From: Enterocloster hominis (ex Liu et al. 2021)
Lineage (GTDB): Bacteria > Bacillota > Clostridia > Lachnospirales > Lachnospiraceae
Assembly (NCBI GenBank): GCA_014385265.1
Contig: JACRTJ010000024.1
Coordinates: forward strand, 1 to 64,000
Length of the DNA stretch: 64,000 bases
Direction of reading: 5' to 3'
The notes under the pieces are model-generated. The model saw nothing but the letters and a program-made list of their open reading frames with translations. It made no database searches and was not told the origin of the DNA. The position numbers were made by a program, and so were the translations under genes. Below, piece after piece: positions 27,364 through 35,282 of this stretch; position 1 is the stretch's first letter, and each line of letters opens with the position of its first letter.

Positions 27364-28323
27364 ATGTGGAGTTATATCTTTAAGCGCATCCTGGTGGCGA
27401 TTCCAACGCTTTTGATTATTTCTTTTATGATTTTCAGCCTTTTATATATTACACCAGGTGATCCGGTTCTTCTTATGCTGGGATCAGGAGACACACAAAG
27501 TGTATCGCAGGAACAATATGATGCTGTAAGGGCAGAGCTCGGGCTGGATAAGCCATTTTTTGAAAGGTATATGGATTTTATAACTGGAGCAGTAACGGGG
27601 GATTTGGGAACATCATACATCACAGGTGAAGATGTTTTTGATACTGTAATGATGCGAATGCCTGCTACGCTTATCCTAACTGTTGCTTCGGTTCTCGTGG
27701 GCCTTTTAGTAGCGGTGCCGCTTGGAATTTTAGCGGCTGTCAAACATAATAGTATATGGGATTCTATTGCGACATTTTTAGCGACCATTGGGGTTTCGCT
27801 TCCTAAATTCTGGTTTGGATTGGTCCTTATCATTTATTTGTCGCTGCGTTTGAAAATTTTTCCGAGCCAGGGTATTGCATATATAGACAGGGATGGATTG
27901 GGGGCTTTTCTATCTCACCTCTTCCTCCCTGCGGTTTCTTTAGGACTTGGATTGGCGGCTACACAGACACGAATGATTCGTTCCAGTATGCTTGAAGTAC
28001 TAAATCAGGATTACATAAGATTTGCAAAAAGCAAAGGATTTAAAGATAAAATAGTTATCATTCGTCATGCATTTAAGAATGCTATGATTCCAGTGGTTAC
28101 AGTACTGGGAAGTGAAATTGGTGCTCTTTTGGGAGGAGCGGTGGTTACAGAAACAATCTTTTCTTGGCCCGGAGTTGGCAGGCTGGCTATGAACTCCATT
28201 GCAAGAAGGGATTATCCAATGATTCAGGGAAATACTCTGATTCTATGTGCGATATTTCTTTTAATTAACTTGTTTGTGGATATTATTTATGCGTGGCTTA
28301 ATCCTAGAATCCGTTTAAACTGA
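27364..28323 (+). CDS. Peptide-type ABC transporter permease, DppB-like
   Basis: A 319-residue inner-membrane permease with six predicted helices. It carries the DppB/OppB N-terminal signature FILVAIPTLLIISFMIFSLLYITPGDPV-like block (split around residues 7-34), RADLGLDKPF-like RAELGLDKPFFERY, and the EAA loop around residues 216-250 (YIRFAKSKGFKDKIVIIRHA) that contacts the ATPases. AGGAGAGGAGG precedes the ATG. It forms a heterodimer with the next gene product. Confidence 0.93.
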   Translation: MWSYIFKRILVAIPTLLIISFMIFSLLYITPGDPVLLMLGSGDTQSVSQEQYDAVRAELGLDKPFFERYMDFITGAVTGDLGTSYITGEDVFDTVMMRMPATLILTVASVLVGLLVAVPLGILAAVKHNSIWDSIATFLATIGVSLPKFWFGLVLIIYLSLRLKIFPSQGIAYIDRDGLGAFLSHLFLPAVSLGLGLAATQTRMIRSSMLEVLNQDYIRFAKSKGFKDKIVIIRHAFKNAMIPVVTVLGSEIGALLGGAVVTETIFSWPGVGRLAMNSIARRDYPMIQGNTLILCAIFLLINLFVDIIYAWLNPRIRLN

Positions 28324-28337
28324 TAGGAGGGATAGAA

Positions 28338-29228
28338 TTGAAAAAAGAAATAATTAATGATGATTTTTCAATGGTTCCTGCTAAATCATATTGGTCTGAT
28401 GTTGGAAGGCGGTTTTTAAAAAATAGAATTGCCCTTCTTGGAGCTTTGATTCTTGGAATCATTGTATTTATGTGTGCAGCAGCCCCGTTGTTCACTCAAT
28501 ATGATCCTGTTAAGGATATGGTTTTGGGAGATATGTTGCTTCCTCCTGGCACTCCAGGACATATATTGGGAACGGATGACTATGGAAGAGATATTTTTTC
28601 CAGACTTCTTTATGGGGGAAGAACCTCTGTTTTAACTGGTCTGTCTGTTGCTATTGTATCTGCGGCAGTTGGTGTTACGTTGGGATGCATCAGTGGCTAT
28701 TTTGGCGGTATTATAGATAATCTGATAATGAGATTTACTGATATTATGATGTCATTCCCTTTTTTGATTATTGCAATTGCAATTATGGCGGCGCTGGGAT
28801 CCAGCCAGAAAAATATAGTGATCGCTTTGGCGATTGTCAGTTGGCCGCGTTTCGCAAGATTAACCCGTGGACAGGTTTTGAGTATCAAAACGCAAGAGTA
28901 TGTTGAATCTGCAAATACAGCTGGTTACAGTGACATGAGAATAATGTTTAACCATATTTTGCCTAACTGTATGGGACCAATCATTGTTCAATTGACGTTG
29001 GCGGTCGGAAGTGCGATACTTTCGGCGGCAAGCCTGAATTTCCTGGGACTGGGAGTTGACGCGTCTTTGCCTGATTGGGGAGTAATGCTAAATCAAGGTC
29101 GTAACTATCTTCAGACAGCTTCGTATTTAACAACGATTCCTGGCATTGCGATTTCTCTTACTGTATTAGCGGTAAACTGGATCGGCGATGGACTAAGGGA
29201 TGCTTTTGACCCACGGTTGCGAGTATAG
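28338..29228 (+). CDS. Peptide-type ABC transporter permease, DppC-like
   Basis: A 296-residue permease partner with the OppC N-terminal pattern (YWSDVGRRFLKNRIALLGALILG), LGTDDYGRDIFSRLLYGGRTSV, and the EAA segment EYVESANTAGYSDMRIMFNHI. It has about six membrane helices. The start is TTG 28338, supported by AGGAGG at 28325-28330. It is fifteen bases behind DppB and twelve before DppD, so one transcript is likely. Confidence 0.93.
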   Translation: MKKEIINDDFSMVPAKSYWSDVGRRFLKNRIALLGALILGIIVFMCAAAPLFTQYDPVKDMVLGDMLLPPGTPGHILGTDDYGRDIFSRLLYGGRTSVLTGLSVAIVSAAVGVTLGCISGYFGGIIDNLIMRFTDIMMSFPFLIIAIAIMAALGSSQKNIVIALAIVSWPRFARLTRGQVLSIKTQEYVESANTAGYSDMRIMFNHILPNCMGPIIVQLTLAVGSAILSAASLNFLGLGVDASLPDWGVMLNQGRNYLQTASYLTTIPGIAISLTVLAVNWIGDGLRDAFDPRLRV

Positions 29229-29240
29229 GGAGGGGTTGCC

Positions 29241-30227
29241 ATGGCGAAAGAAAATATAATTGAAGTTCAGAATCTGAAGACATACTTTCACACACCTGAG
29301 GGTATTGTAAAGTCTGTGGATGGGGTATCATTTTCGATAGAAAAAGGAAAAACTATGGCACTGGTCGGAGAATCTGGCTGCGGAAAAACACAGACCTCTC
29401 TTTCTTTGATTCGCTTGCTTGCTCCGACCGCAAAAGTATCTGCAGATAAAATTGAAATCAATGGAAAGGAAACGAAGGATTATACAAAAGATCAGGCGCG
29501 TGGAATCCGGGGGAAGGATATTTCGATGATTTTCCAGGAACCCATGACCTCGTTAAACCCAGTATATCGTGTGAAAAGACAGTTGGAGGAAATGATCCGC
29601 TTGCATCAGCCAGAACTTAGCAAACAGGACACTTACCAAAGGGCATTAAATATTTTGACGCGGGTAGGGATTCCGGAGCCGCAAGAGAGAATCCGGGTAT
29701 TTCCGCATCAGTTATCAGGCGGATTAAGGCAGCGGGTCATGATTGCAATTGCCTTGGCTAGTAATCCAAGACTTTTAATTGCAGATGAACCGACGACGGC
29801 ATTGGATGTGACTATTCAGGCACAGATTATAGAACTCCTAAAAGAGATTCAGAAAGAAATGGAGATGTCCATCCTGTTAATTACTCATGATTTTGGGGTT
29901 GTATCTCAGATGGCAGACACAGTATCAGTTATGTATGCAGGTAAAATAGTAGAACAGGGATCTATGAAAGATATTTTTGAGGATCCCTGGCATCCATACA
30001 CAAGGCTGCTGATTATGTCAATTCCTGGAATTAAGGTAAAAAGAGGAGGACGTCTTGAGACTATTGAAGGCGCTGTTCCTAATCCTATGAATTTCCCTCC
30101 AGGATGTCGATTTTATCCAAGATGCCCTTATGCGGAAGAAAGGTGTATGCGGGAGGAACCTGTACCAGAAGTGATAGGAGGAAGAATGGTACGTTGTTTA
30201 AAGAGGGGGGTGCATGATGGACGGTAA
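29241..30227 (+). CDS. Peptide-type ABC transporter ATPase, DppD-like
   Basis: A 328-residue ATPase. Walker A is GESGCGKTQTSLSL, the ABC signature is LSGGLRQRVMIA, Walker B is LLIADEPTTALD, and the switch histidine is in LLITHDFG. The C-terminal oligopeptide/dipeptide extension has the cysteine cluster CRFYPRCPYAEERCMREEP, which in DppD-family proteins holds an iron-sulfur cluster. It overlaps the next ATPase gene by fourteen bases. Confidence 0.94.
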   Translation: MAKENIIEVQNLKTYFHTPEGIVKSVDGVSFSIEKGKTMALVGESGCGKTQTSLSLIRLLAPTAKVSADKIEINGKETKDYTKDQARGIRGKDISMIFQEPMTSLNPVYRVKRQLEEMIRLHQPELSKQDTYQRALNILTRVGIPEPQERIRVFPHQLSGGLRQRVMIAIALASNPRLLIADEPTTALDVTIQAQIIELLKEIQKEMEMSILLITHDFGVVSQMADTVSVMYAGKIVEQGSMKDIFEDPWHPYTRLLIMSIPGIKVKRGGRLETIEGAVPNPMNFPPGCRFYPRCPYAEERCMREEPVPEVIGGRMVRCLKRGVHDGR

Positions 30228-31182
30228 TCTGTTGGAAATTAAAGACCTGGAAGTTCAGTTTCCCATTAAAAAAGGCATTCTTCAAAGAACAGTTGGCCAC
30301 ATTCACGCAGTGGATAAGATATCTTTCAATATAAAAGAGTGTGAGACTTTGGGGTTGGTAGGTGAATCTGGCTGCGGAAAGACAACTACGGGGCGTGCGA
30401 TTTTGCGGCTTAATGATCCCTCGGCAGGCTCAGTTTATTATAAAAATGAAGATTTGCTGAAGATTGGACGCTCTGATTTTCGAGATATGAGAAAAAATCT
30501 CCAAATTATTTTTCAGGATCCGTATTCATCCTTAAACCCAAGACAAACAGTAAAAGGATTATTAAACGAAGTATTAACGGTTAAGTGTGGGTATTCTAAA
30601 GCAGAGGCAGCAGAAAGGATCAATGAGTTATTGATACAAGTGGGGTTGAGTCCGGTTTACGCTAACCGGTATCCACATGAATTCTCTGGGGGACAGAGGC
30701 AGAGAATAGCTATTGCCAGAGCTTTGGCCTTGATGCCGGAATTTATTGTGTGTGATGAGGCTGTTTCAGCACTGGATGTGTCTATTCAGTCGCAGATTAT
30801 TAACCTTTTAATGGATTTAAAGGATACTTACAAGGTAACATACCTTTTTATTTCTCATGCTCTTAACGTGGTACAACATATCAGTGACCGTGTTGCGGTT
30901 ATGTATCTTGGAAAAATTGTGGAACTGGCAGAAACAGAAGAGCTATTTTCTCATGCGGCTCATCCTTATACGCAGGCATTGCTTTCGGCAGTACCTATAT
31001 TATCTGGACATGAAAAACGTGAAAGAATTATTTTAAAGGGTGAGGTTCCTGGAGCAGCTCATATCCCTTCGGGGTGTCGTTTCCATACAAGGTGTCCTAT
31101 GGCAACAAAAGAATGTGCGGAACATGAACCTGAATTAAGGGAAGTAGCATCCGGCCATATGGCTGCTTGTCATCGTCTTTAA
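30214..31182 (+). CDS. Peptide-type ABC transporter ATPase, DppF-like
   Basis: A 322-residue second ATPase of the heterodimeric engine. Walker A is GESGCGKTTTGRAIL, the signature is FSGGQRQRIAIARAL, Walker B is FIVCDEAVSALD, and the switch is FISHAL. The C-terminal Cys-rich extension CRFHTRCPMATKECAEHEP is intact. Either ATG 30214 or ATG 30217 could start it, with GGGGGG just upstream. It is the last gene of the AT-rich operon and is followed by a strong bidirectional hairpin. Confidence 0.94.
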   Translation: MMDGNLLEIKDLEVQFPIKKGILQRTVGHIHAVDKISFNIKECETLGLVGESGCGKTTTGRAILRLNDPSAGSVYYKNEDLLKIGRSDFRDMRKNLQIIFQDPYSSLNPRQTVKGLLNEVLTVKCGYSKAEAAERINELLIQVGLSPVYANRYPHEFSGGQRQRIAIARALALMPEFIVCDEAVSALDVSIQSQIINLLMDLKDTYKVTYLFISHALNVVQHISDRVAVMYLGKIVELAETEELFSHAAHPYTQALLSAVPILSGHEKRERIILKGEVPGAAHIPSGCRFHTRCPMATKECAEHEPELREVASGHMAACHRL

Positions 31183-31185
31183 AAA

Positions 31186-31216
31186 ACAGGCGAAGATTCA
31201 TACAATCTTCGCCTGT
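31186..31216. terminator. Bidirectional terminator between importer operon and DUF4349 gene
   Basis: A perfect 13-base stem (31186-31198 with 31204-31216) and 5-base loop, flanked by an A run on the left. It sits four bases after the dppF-like stop and marks the right edge of the AT-rich block. Confidence 0.88.
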
Positions 31217-31243
31217 AAATATATTATGCTTTAATATTGCTTC

Positions 31244-32233
31244 CTAACTTTTTTCTTTAATGTCCCCTAAATCTTTTTTAGAGGCGCATGTGTCCTTTTT
31301 CCCCTTCTCCCCAGAAGAGTTTCTTCCTATATAATACCGGATCCCTGCTGCTGCTGCGGCAAACACCAGGATCGCCGGGAGCCAGATGGGAAGAGTGGAG
31401 GCGACCAGGACGAACAGGTCCACGACCGCTGTTTTTACAGAGGTAAGATTCCGTTTGAAGCCATCCTGGATCCGTGCTCCAACAGACTGGGAACCTGTGG
31501 GCGTATAAACGGCCACCTCAGAGATGTGGATGGATACGGTGCTGTAATCCACCTGGTTGTCATAGAGTTTCAGCTGGGATTCCATGGATTCCAGCTGATA
31601 CCGGATCTCTGACAGCCGCTCCTCCAATGCAATGACAGCCTCCAGGGTATCGGCCTTTTCCAGGAGCGCCCAGATCCGTTCCTGTTCTGTGGTCAAAGTC
31701 TTTTTCCGGCTTTCCAGGTCACTGTACTGGAGGGTCACATCGGTGGCGGTTTCCGACCGCTCAGTTACATTGGCCTGGTCCTCCACCACCTGGAGAAAGG
31801 AGTCCAGCTGATCTGCCGGGATCCGGGCAGTGATGGAGGCGTGCCGCCTGGAGGGACGGCTGTCGCGCTGGATGCTGCTGCCCGAAACATCGGACTGCTC
31901 CACATAGCCGGAAAGAGAGGCGACCTGCTCATGGATGGATCTTAAGAGGCCCTCAAAATCCTCGGTCTCAGCCCAGAGGTCCACGTTCCGGATCAGCTTT
32001 CGACCGGCCGTTTGTGGGGAGGAGAGAGAAGCCGGACTTGTAAGGCTGTCTCCGCCTTCTGTTACAGTTTCACCTTGCGTGTCTCCGGCGGCTGCCGCTG
32101 TTTCCATGACCGTTTCCGCCTCGTTTTTTCCGCCGGCCGCACTGGCTCCGCAGGCTGTAAGGCCCAGGCATAAGGCGATGACCATGGGAAGAAGCACAGA
32201 TGCGGAAAATCTCGATGATCGTTTCTTTTTCAT
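31244..32233 (-). CDS. DUF4349 lipoprotein
   Basis: A 329-residue protein with a lipobox signal peptide (ALCLGLTAC28), an acidic low-complexity linker (about 30-80), the DUF4349 core (RNVDLWAETEDFEGLLRSIHEQVASLSGYVEQS, then a long coiled coil at about 165-235), and a C-terminal transmembrane helix at about 283-303 followed by a charged tail. It is thus anchored at both ends of its ectodomain. Its role is unknown; the family is widespread in Firmicutes surfaces. Codon use and base composition return to the chromosomal norm here. Confidence 0.85.
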   Translation of the reverse strand: MKKKRSSRFSASVLLPMVIALCLGLTACGASAAGGKNEAETVMETAAAAGDTQGETVTEGGDSLTSPASLSSPQTAGRKLIRNVDLWAETEDFEGLLRSIHEQVASLSGYVEQSDVSGSSIQRDSRPSRRHASITARIPADQLDSFLQVVEDQANVTERSETATDVTLQYSDLESRKKTLTTEQERIWALLEKADTLEAVIALEERLSEIRYQLESMESQLKLYDNQVDYSTVSIHISEVAVYTPTGSQSVGARIQDGFKRNLTSVKTAVVDLFVLVASTLPIWLPAILVFAAAAAGIRYYIGRNSSGEKGKKDTCASKKDLGDIKEKS

Positions 32234-32338
32234 AAAACCATTCCCTTCAAAAATACATCGTCCATTTTGTTGATTTCAGATTATCATATAAAGAGAGAAG
32301 ATTCAATGTATGTAAGAAAAAATTCAGAAAAATGTCAT

Positions 32339-33319
32339 CTAAAATGGCTTTTCAATATCATATTCGTTGATCTTGTTGAAAATCTGGCGGGTACTCAGGG
32401 AAAGCTCCCGGGAAGCAGCGGAAATATTCCAGTCGGTCTGGCGAAGGGCCCACTCCAGATATTCTTTTTCGCTCCGCCTTTTAAATTCTTTCCAGGTGAC
32501 CAGCTGGTGGGCTGAATAGGTGGTGACGGGCGTCATGCGTTTCAGGTTATAGAGGATCGGGATTCCCTCCGTGGTGATCACATGATCCTGGGAGAGAACC
32601 ACCATCCGGTCCAGAGTGTTTTTTAATTCTCTGACGTTCCCAGGATAATCATAATTCATAAGGAACTCCCACACCTTATCCTCGATCCGGTCGATGCGGA
32701 TCCCGTTTTCCTCCTGGGCTTTTTTCAGCAGAAAATGGATCATTCCTTCCAGATCCTCCTTCCTTTCCCTTAAAGGCGGGATCCGGATCACAATGGTGCT
32801 GATCCGGTAGAAGAAATCCTCGCGGAATTCGCCGTTGATGACCTTGGTGGGAAGATCCCGGCTGGTGGCTGCGATCAGGCGGAAATCCAGAACCTTCTTA
32901 TTATTTCCGCCCAGACGCTCGATCTCCTTGGTCTCGATGGCCCGCAGAAGCTTTACCTGGGTGGTCATGCTGACGTCGCCGATGGCATCCAGGAAGAGAG
33001 TTCCGTGGTCGGCCAGCTCGAATTTTCCCACCCGGCGGCGGATGGTGTCGGAAAAGATCCCCGGCTCCACGCCGAAAAGCTCCGGCTCCAGCAGGGATTC
33101 TGTATAGGCGTTGCAGTTGACAGCGATAAAGGGCTTGTCGGACCGCCGGCTTAAGGCGTGGATATACTGGGCGGCCACATCCTTTCCAGTTCCGGATTCC
33201 CCGATCAGGAGAACGTTGGCATTGGAGGCGGCCACCCGCTTGCAGTCCAGGAGCGTTCTTGCATAGGAGGGGGATTTTGTCTCCATATAGTATGCGGAAT
33301 TAAAGGTTTTATTGTCCAT
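32339..33319 (-). CDS. Sigma-54-activator-like AAA+ regulator with altered GAFTGA
   Basis: A 326-residue regulator with essentially no sensor domain. Walker A is intact (G40-ESGTGKD47), but the GAFTGA loop reads GIFSDT (87-92), and Walker B is GTLFLDA with Ala where the catalytic Glu is expected. The arginine region REDFFYRI, the PPLRERKEDLEGM block and the NYDYPGNVREL segment are kept. A Fis-type helix-turn-helix closes the protein (about 296-321, NISAASRELSLSTRQIFNKI). ATG 33319 is chosen because AAAGG lies upstream of it. An earlier in-frame ATG at 33370 exists. It is divergent from grdX and likely regulates the glycine reductase operon. Confidence 0.82.
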   Translation of the reverse strand: MDNKTFNSAYYMETKSPSYARTLLDCKRVAASNANVLLIGESGTGKDVAAQYIHALSRRSDKPFIAVNCNAYTESLLEPELFGVEPGIFSDTIRRRVGKFELADHGTLFLDAIGDVSMTTQVKLLRAIETKEIERLGGNNKKVLDFRLIAATSRDLPTKVINGEFREDFFYRISTIVIRIPPLRERKEDLEGMIHFLLKKAQEENGIRIDRIEDKVWEFLMNYDYPGNVRELKNTLDRMVVLSQDHVITTEGIPILYNLKRMTPVTTYSAHQLVTWKEFKRRSEKEYLEWALRQTDWNISAASRELSLSTRQIFNKINEYDIEKPF

Positions 33320-33458
33320 GATCCGGCCTTTCTGTACAAAATATTCAATAATTGTCCAATCATGATACAATTATATATGAAATGTTTTTCAAAATCAAGA
33401 AATAAATTTCATACACAAGGAAAAAAAATTAAGAAAAAAACTTCATACCCCTTTTCTT

Positions 33459-33487
33459 TTGGAAAGAAATGTGGTACATTCTATATA
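33459..33487 (+). promoter_or_regulatory. Candidate sigma-A promoter of the grd operon
   Basis: TTGGAA at 33459-33464 and TATATA at 33482-33487 with a 17-base spacer, 90 bases upstream of grdX. No convincing sigma-54 -24/-12 element was found in this intergenic region. Confidence 0.6.
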
Positions 33488-33554
33488 TAGGAAATATCAA
33501 TACAAGGTATTCCTATGATTAATAAATAAAATGGTTGAAACAGGAAATTCCTGT
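33487..33554. promoter_or_regulatory. Inverted repeats with A(T/C)AGGAA half-sites, candidate operators
   Basis: ATAGGAA at 33487-33493 is mirrored by TTCCTAT at 33510-33516, and a compact palindrome, ACAGGAA-A-TTCCTGT, lies at 33540-33554. All share an AGGAA half-site. They lie at or just downstream of the probable promoter, so they could bind the divergent AAA+/Fis regulator or form leader hairpins. Confidence 0.5.
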
Positions 33555-33576
33555 ATCAATAAAGGGTGAGGGAAAA

Positions 33577-33960
33577 ATGTATCGGATTATTACAAATAAC
33601 CAGATGTGTCTGGTAAAATACGGTGACCAGATACAGGTGGAATACCTGGATGGACAGAGTTATATGGACGTACTCGTGAAAGTCCGGGATTATATCCAGA
33701 ATGGCTGGTGTTTGGAAACGCATCCGATGACGGGAAGCCTGAAGCCCAATCAGACTCCTTATAAATCTGTGATGGTATCTGACCGTCCTGTGGACAAAGA
33801 AGAATTCTACCAGCAGGAGATCACCATTGAAAATGGAATCACGGCTTGCCGTAAGTTCCAGTCGATCCGGAAGACTCCGGACTGGCCGCAGAACCTCCTG
33901 GAAGATTTCCAGGCAGTGGATCTGTCACTGATCGAGGGAGCGATTCAAAAAATCTTGTAG
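33577..33960 (+). CDS. grdX: GrdX family protein
   Basis: A 127-residue small soluble protein that heads glycine/betaine reductase operons. Its biochemical role is unknown. Recognised by MYRIITNNQMCLVKYGDQIQVEYL-like opening (residues 1-24), HPMTGSLKPNQTPYKSVMVS and position before grdE. GAGGGAAAAATG gives the start at 33577. A longer in-frame opening to 33535 lacks a ribosome site. Confidence 0.88.
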   Translation: MYRIITNNQMCLVKYGDQIQVEYLDGQSYMDVLVKVRDYIQNGWCLETHPMTGSLKPNQTPYKSVMVSDRPVDKEEFYQQEITIENGITACRKFQSIRKTPDWPQNLLEDFQAVDLSLIEGAIQKIL

Positions 33961-33989
33961 TTTTTAAGAAAGCGGGGTAAGCGTAAACA

Positions 33990-35270
33990 ATGAAACTCGA
34001 ATTAGGAATCATTCCGATTAACGACATTCAGTTTGGAGCTGAATCCAAGGTGGAAAACGGTACCATCTATGTGAATGCCGACGAGTTGAAAGCCCTTATT
34101 CTTGAGGACGAGAACCTGAAATCCGTTGAGCTTGATATCGCAAGACCTGGCGAGAGCGTTCGTATCATGCCGGTTAAAGACGTTATCGAGCCCCGTGTAA
34201 AAGTAAGCGGTGAGGGTGCTATGTTCCCGGGAATGATCTCCAAGGTAGCTCCTGTGGGAAGCGGACGTACAAACGTACTTCGCGGCAGCGCAGTTGTTAC
34301 AACTGGTAAGATCGTGGGCTTCCAGGAAGGTATCATCGACATGACAGGAGAGGGATCCAAATACACACCATTCTCCAAACTCAACAACCTTGTAGTTGTT
34401 TGTGAGCCGATCGATGGACTTGCAAAGCATGCACATGAGAAGGCTGTTCGTATGGCCGGATTAAAGACTGCCGATTATATCGGTAAGCTGGCAAAAGATA
34501 TCGTAGCAGAAGAGGTTGAGACTTTCGAGACTGTTTCTGTTAAGGAAGGTATCGAGAAGTGGCCGGAGCTGCCGAGAATTGGCTATGTTCTTATGTTACA
34601 GAGCCAGGGTCTTATGCATGATACATATGTGTACGGTGTTGACGCAAAGCAGTCCCTGTCCACAATCATCATGCCGACAGAGATCATGGACGGTGCGATC
34701 GTAAGCGGTAACTGTGTATCTGCCTGCGACAAGAACACAACCTACCACCATCTGAATAACCCGGTAATCAGAGATCTGTTTGCCCAGCATGGAAAGACTT
34801 TAAACTTCGTTGGCGTTATCATCACCAACGAGAATGTATATCTGGCAGATAAGATGCGTTCTTCTGACTGGTCCTCCAAACTTTGCGAGTGGCTTGGCTT
34901 AGACGGCGCTATCGTATCTCAGGAAGGTTTCGGTAACCCGGATACTGACCTGATCATGAACTGCAAGAAGATCGAGGGCAAGGGCGTTAAGACTGTAATC
35001 ATCACAGATGAGTACGCAGGCCGCGACGGCGCTTCCCAGTCTTTAGCAGACGCTGATGCTGCAGCTAACGCTGTTGTAACAGGCGGTAACGCAAATGAAG
35101 TGATCCACCTTCCGAAGATGGACAAGGTAATCGGATATCCGGAAGTTGCGGATATCATTGCCGGCGGTTTCGATGGCAGCCTTCAGGCTGACGGTTCCAT
35201 CGTCGCTGAGCTTCAGGTTATCACAGGTGCAACAAACGAGATGGGCTTCAATCCGTTAAGTGCCAGATAA
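33990..35270 (+). CDS. grdE: Glycine reductase component B proprotein GrdE
   Basis: A 426-residue precursor of the substrate-specific protein B. In characterised GrdE the chain is cleaved at an Asn-Cys bond and the cysteine becomes the pyruvoyl group that binds glycine as a Schiff base. Here the site is VSGN-C242-VSACDKNT, at the same residue number I recall for the studied clostridial protein. Upstream, EPRVKVSGEGAMFPG, and downstream, ITNENVYLADKMRSSDW, are typical. Codon use becomes strongly biased from here on, as expected for a highly expressed fermentation operon. grdB starts twelve bases later. Confidence 0.95.
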   Translation: MKLELGIIPINDIQFGAESKVENGTIYVNADELKALILEDENLKSVELDIARPGESVRIMPVKDVIEPRVKVSGEGAMFPGMISKVAPVGSGRTNVLRGSAVVTTGKIVGFQEGIIDMTGEGSKYTPFSKLNNLVVVCEPIDGLAKHAHEKAVRMAGLKTADYIGKLAKDIVAEEVETFETVSVKEGIEKWPELPRIGYVLMLQSQGLMHDTYVYGVDAKQSLSTIIMPTEIMDGAIVSGNCVSACDKNTTYHHLNNPVIRDLFAQHGKTLNFVGVIITNENVYLADKMRSSDWSSKLCEWLGLDGAIVSQEGFGNPDTDLIMNCKKIEGKGVKTVIITDEYAGRDGASQSLADADAAANAVVTGGNANEVIHLPKMDKVIGYPEVADIIAGGFDGSLQADGSIVAELQVITGATNEMGFNPLSAR

Positions 35271-35282
35271 TAGGAGGAAATG

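Noticed and set aside
21068-31182. A prophage or integrative element
   Set aside because: No integrase, transposase, att-like direct repeat or phage gene was found; only base composition is unusual.
33371-33576. A sigma-54 promoter in front of grdX
   Set aside because: TGGTAC at about 33472 lacks the matching TTGC at -12, while a sigma-A-like pair with a 17-base spacer is present.
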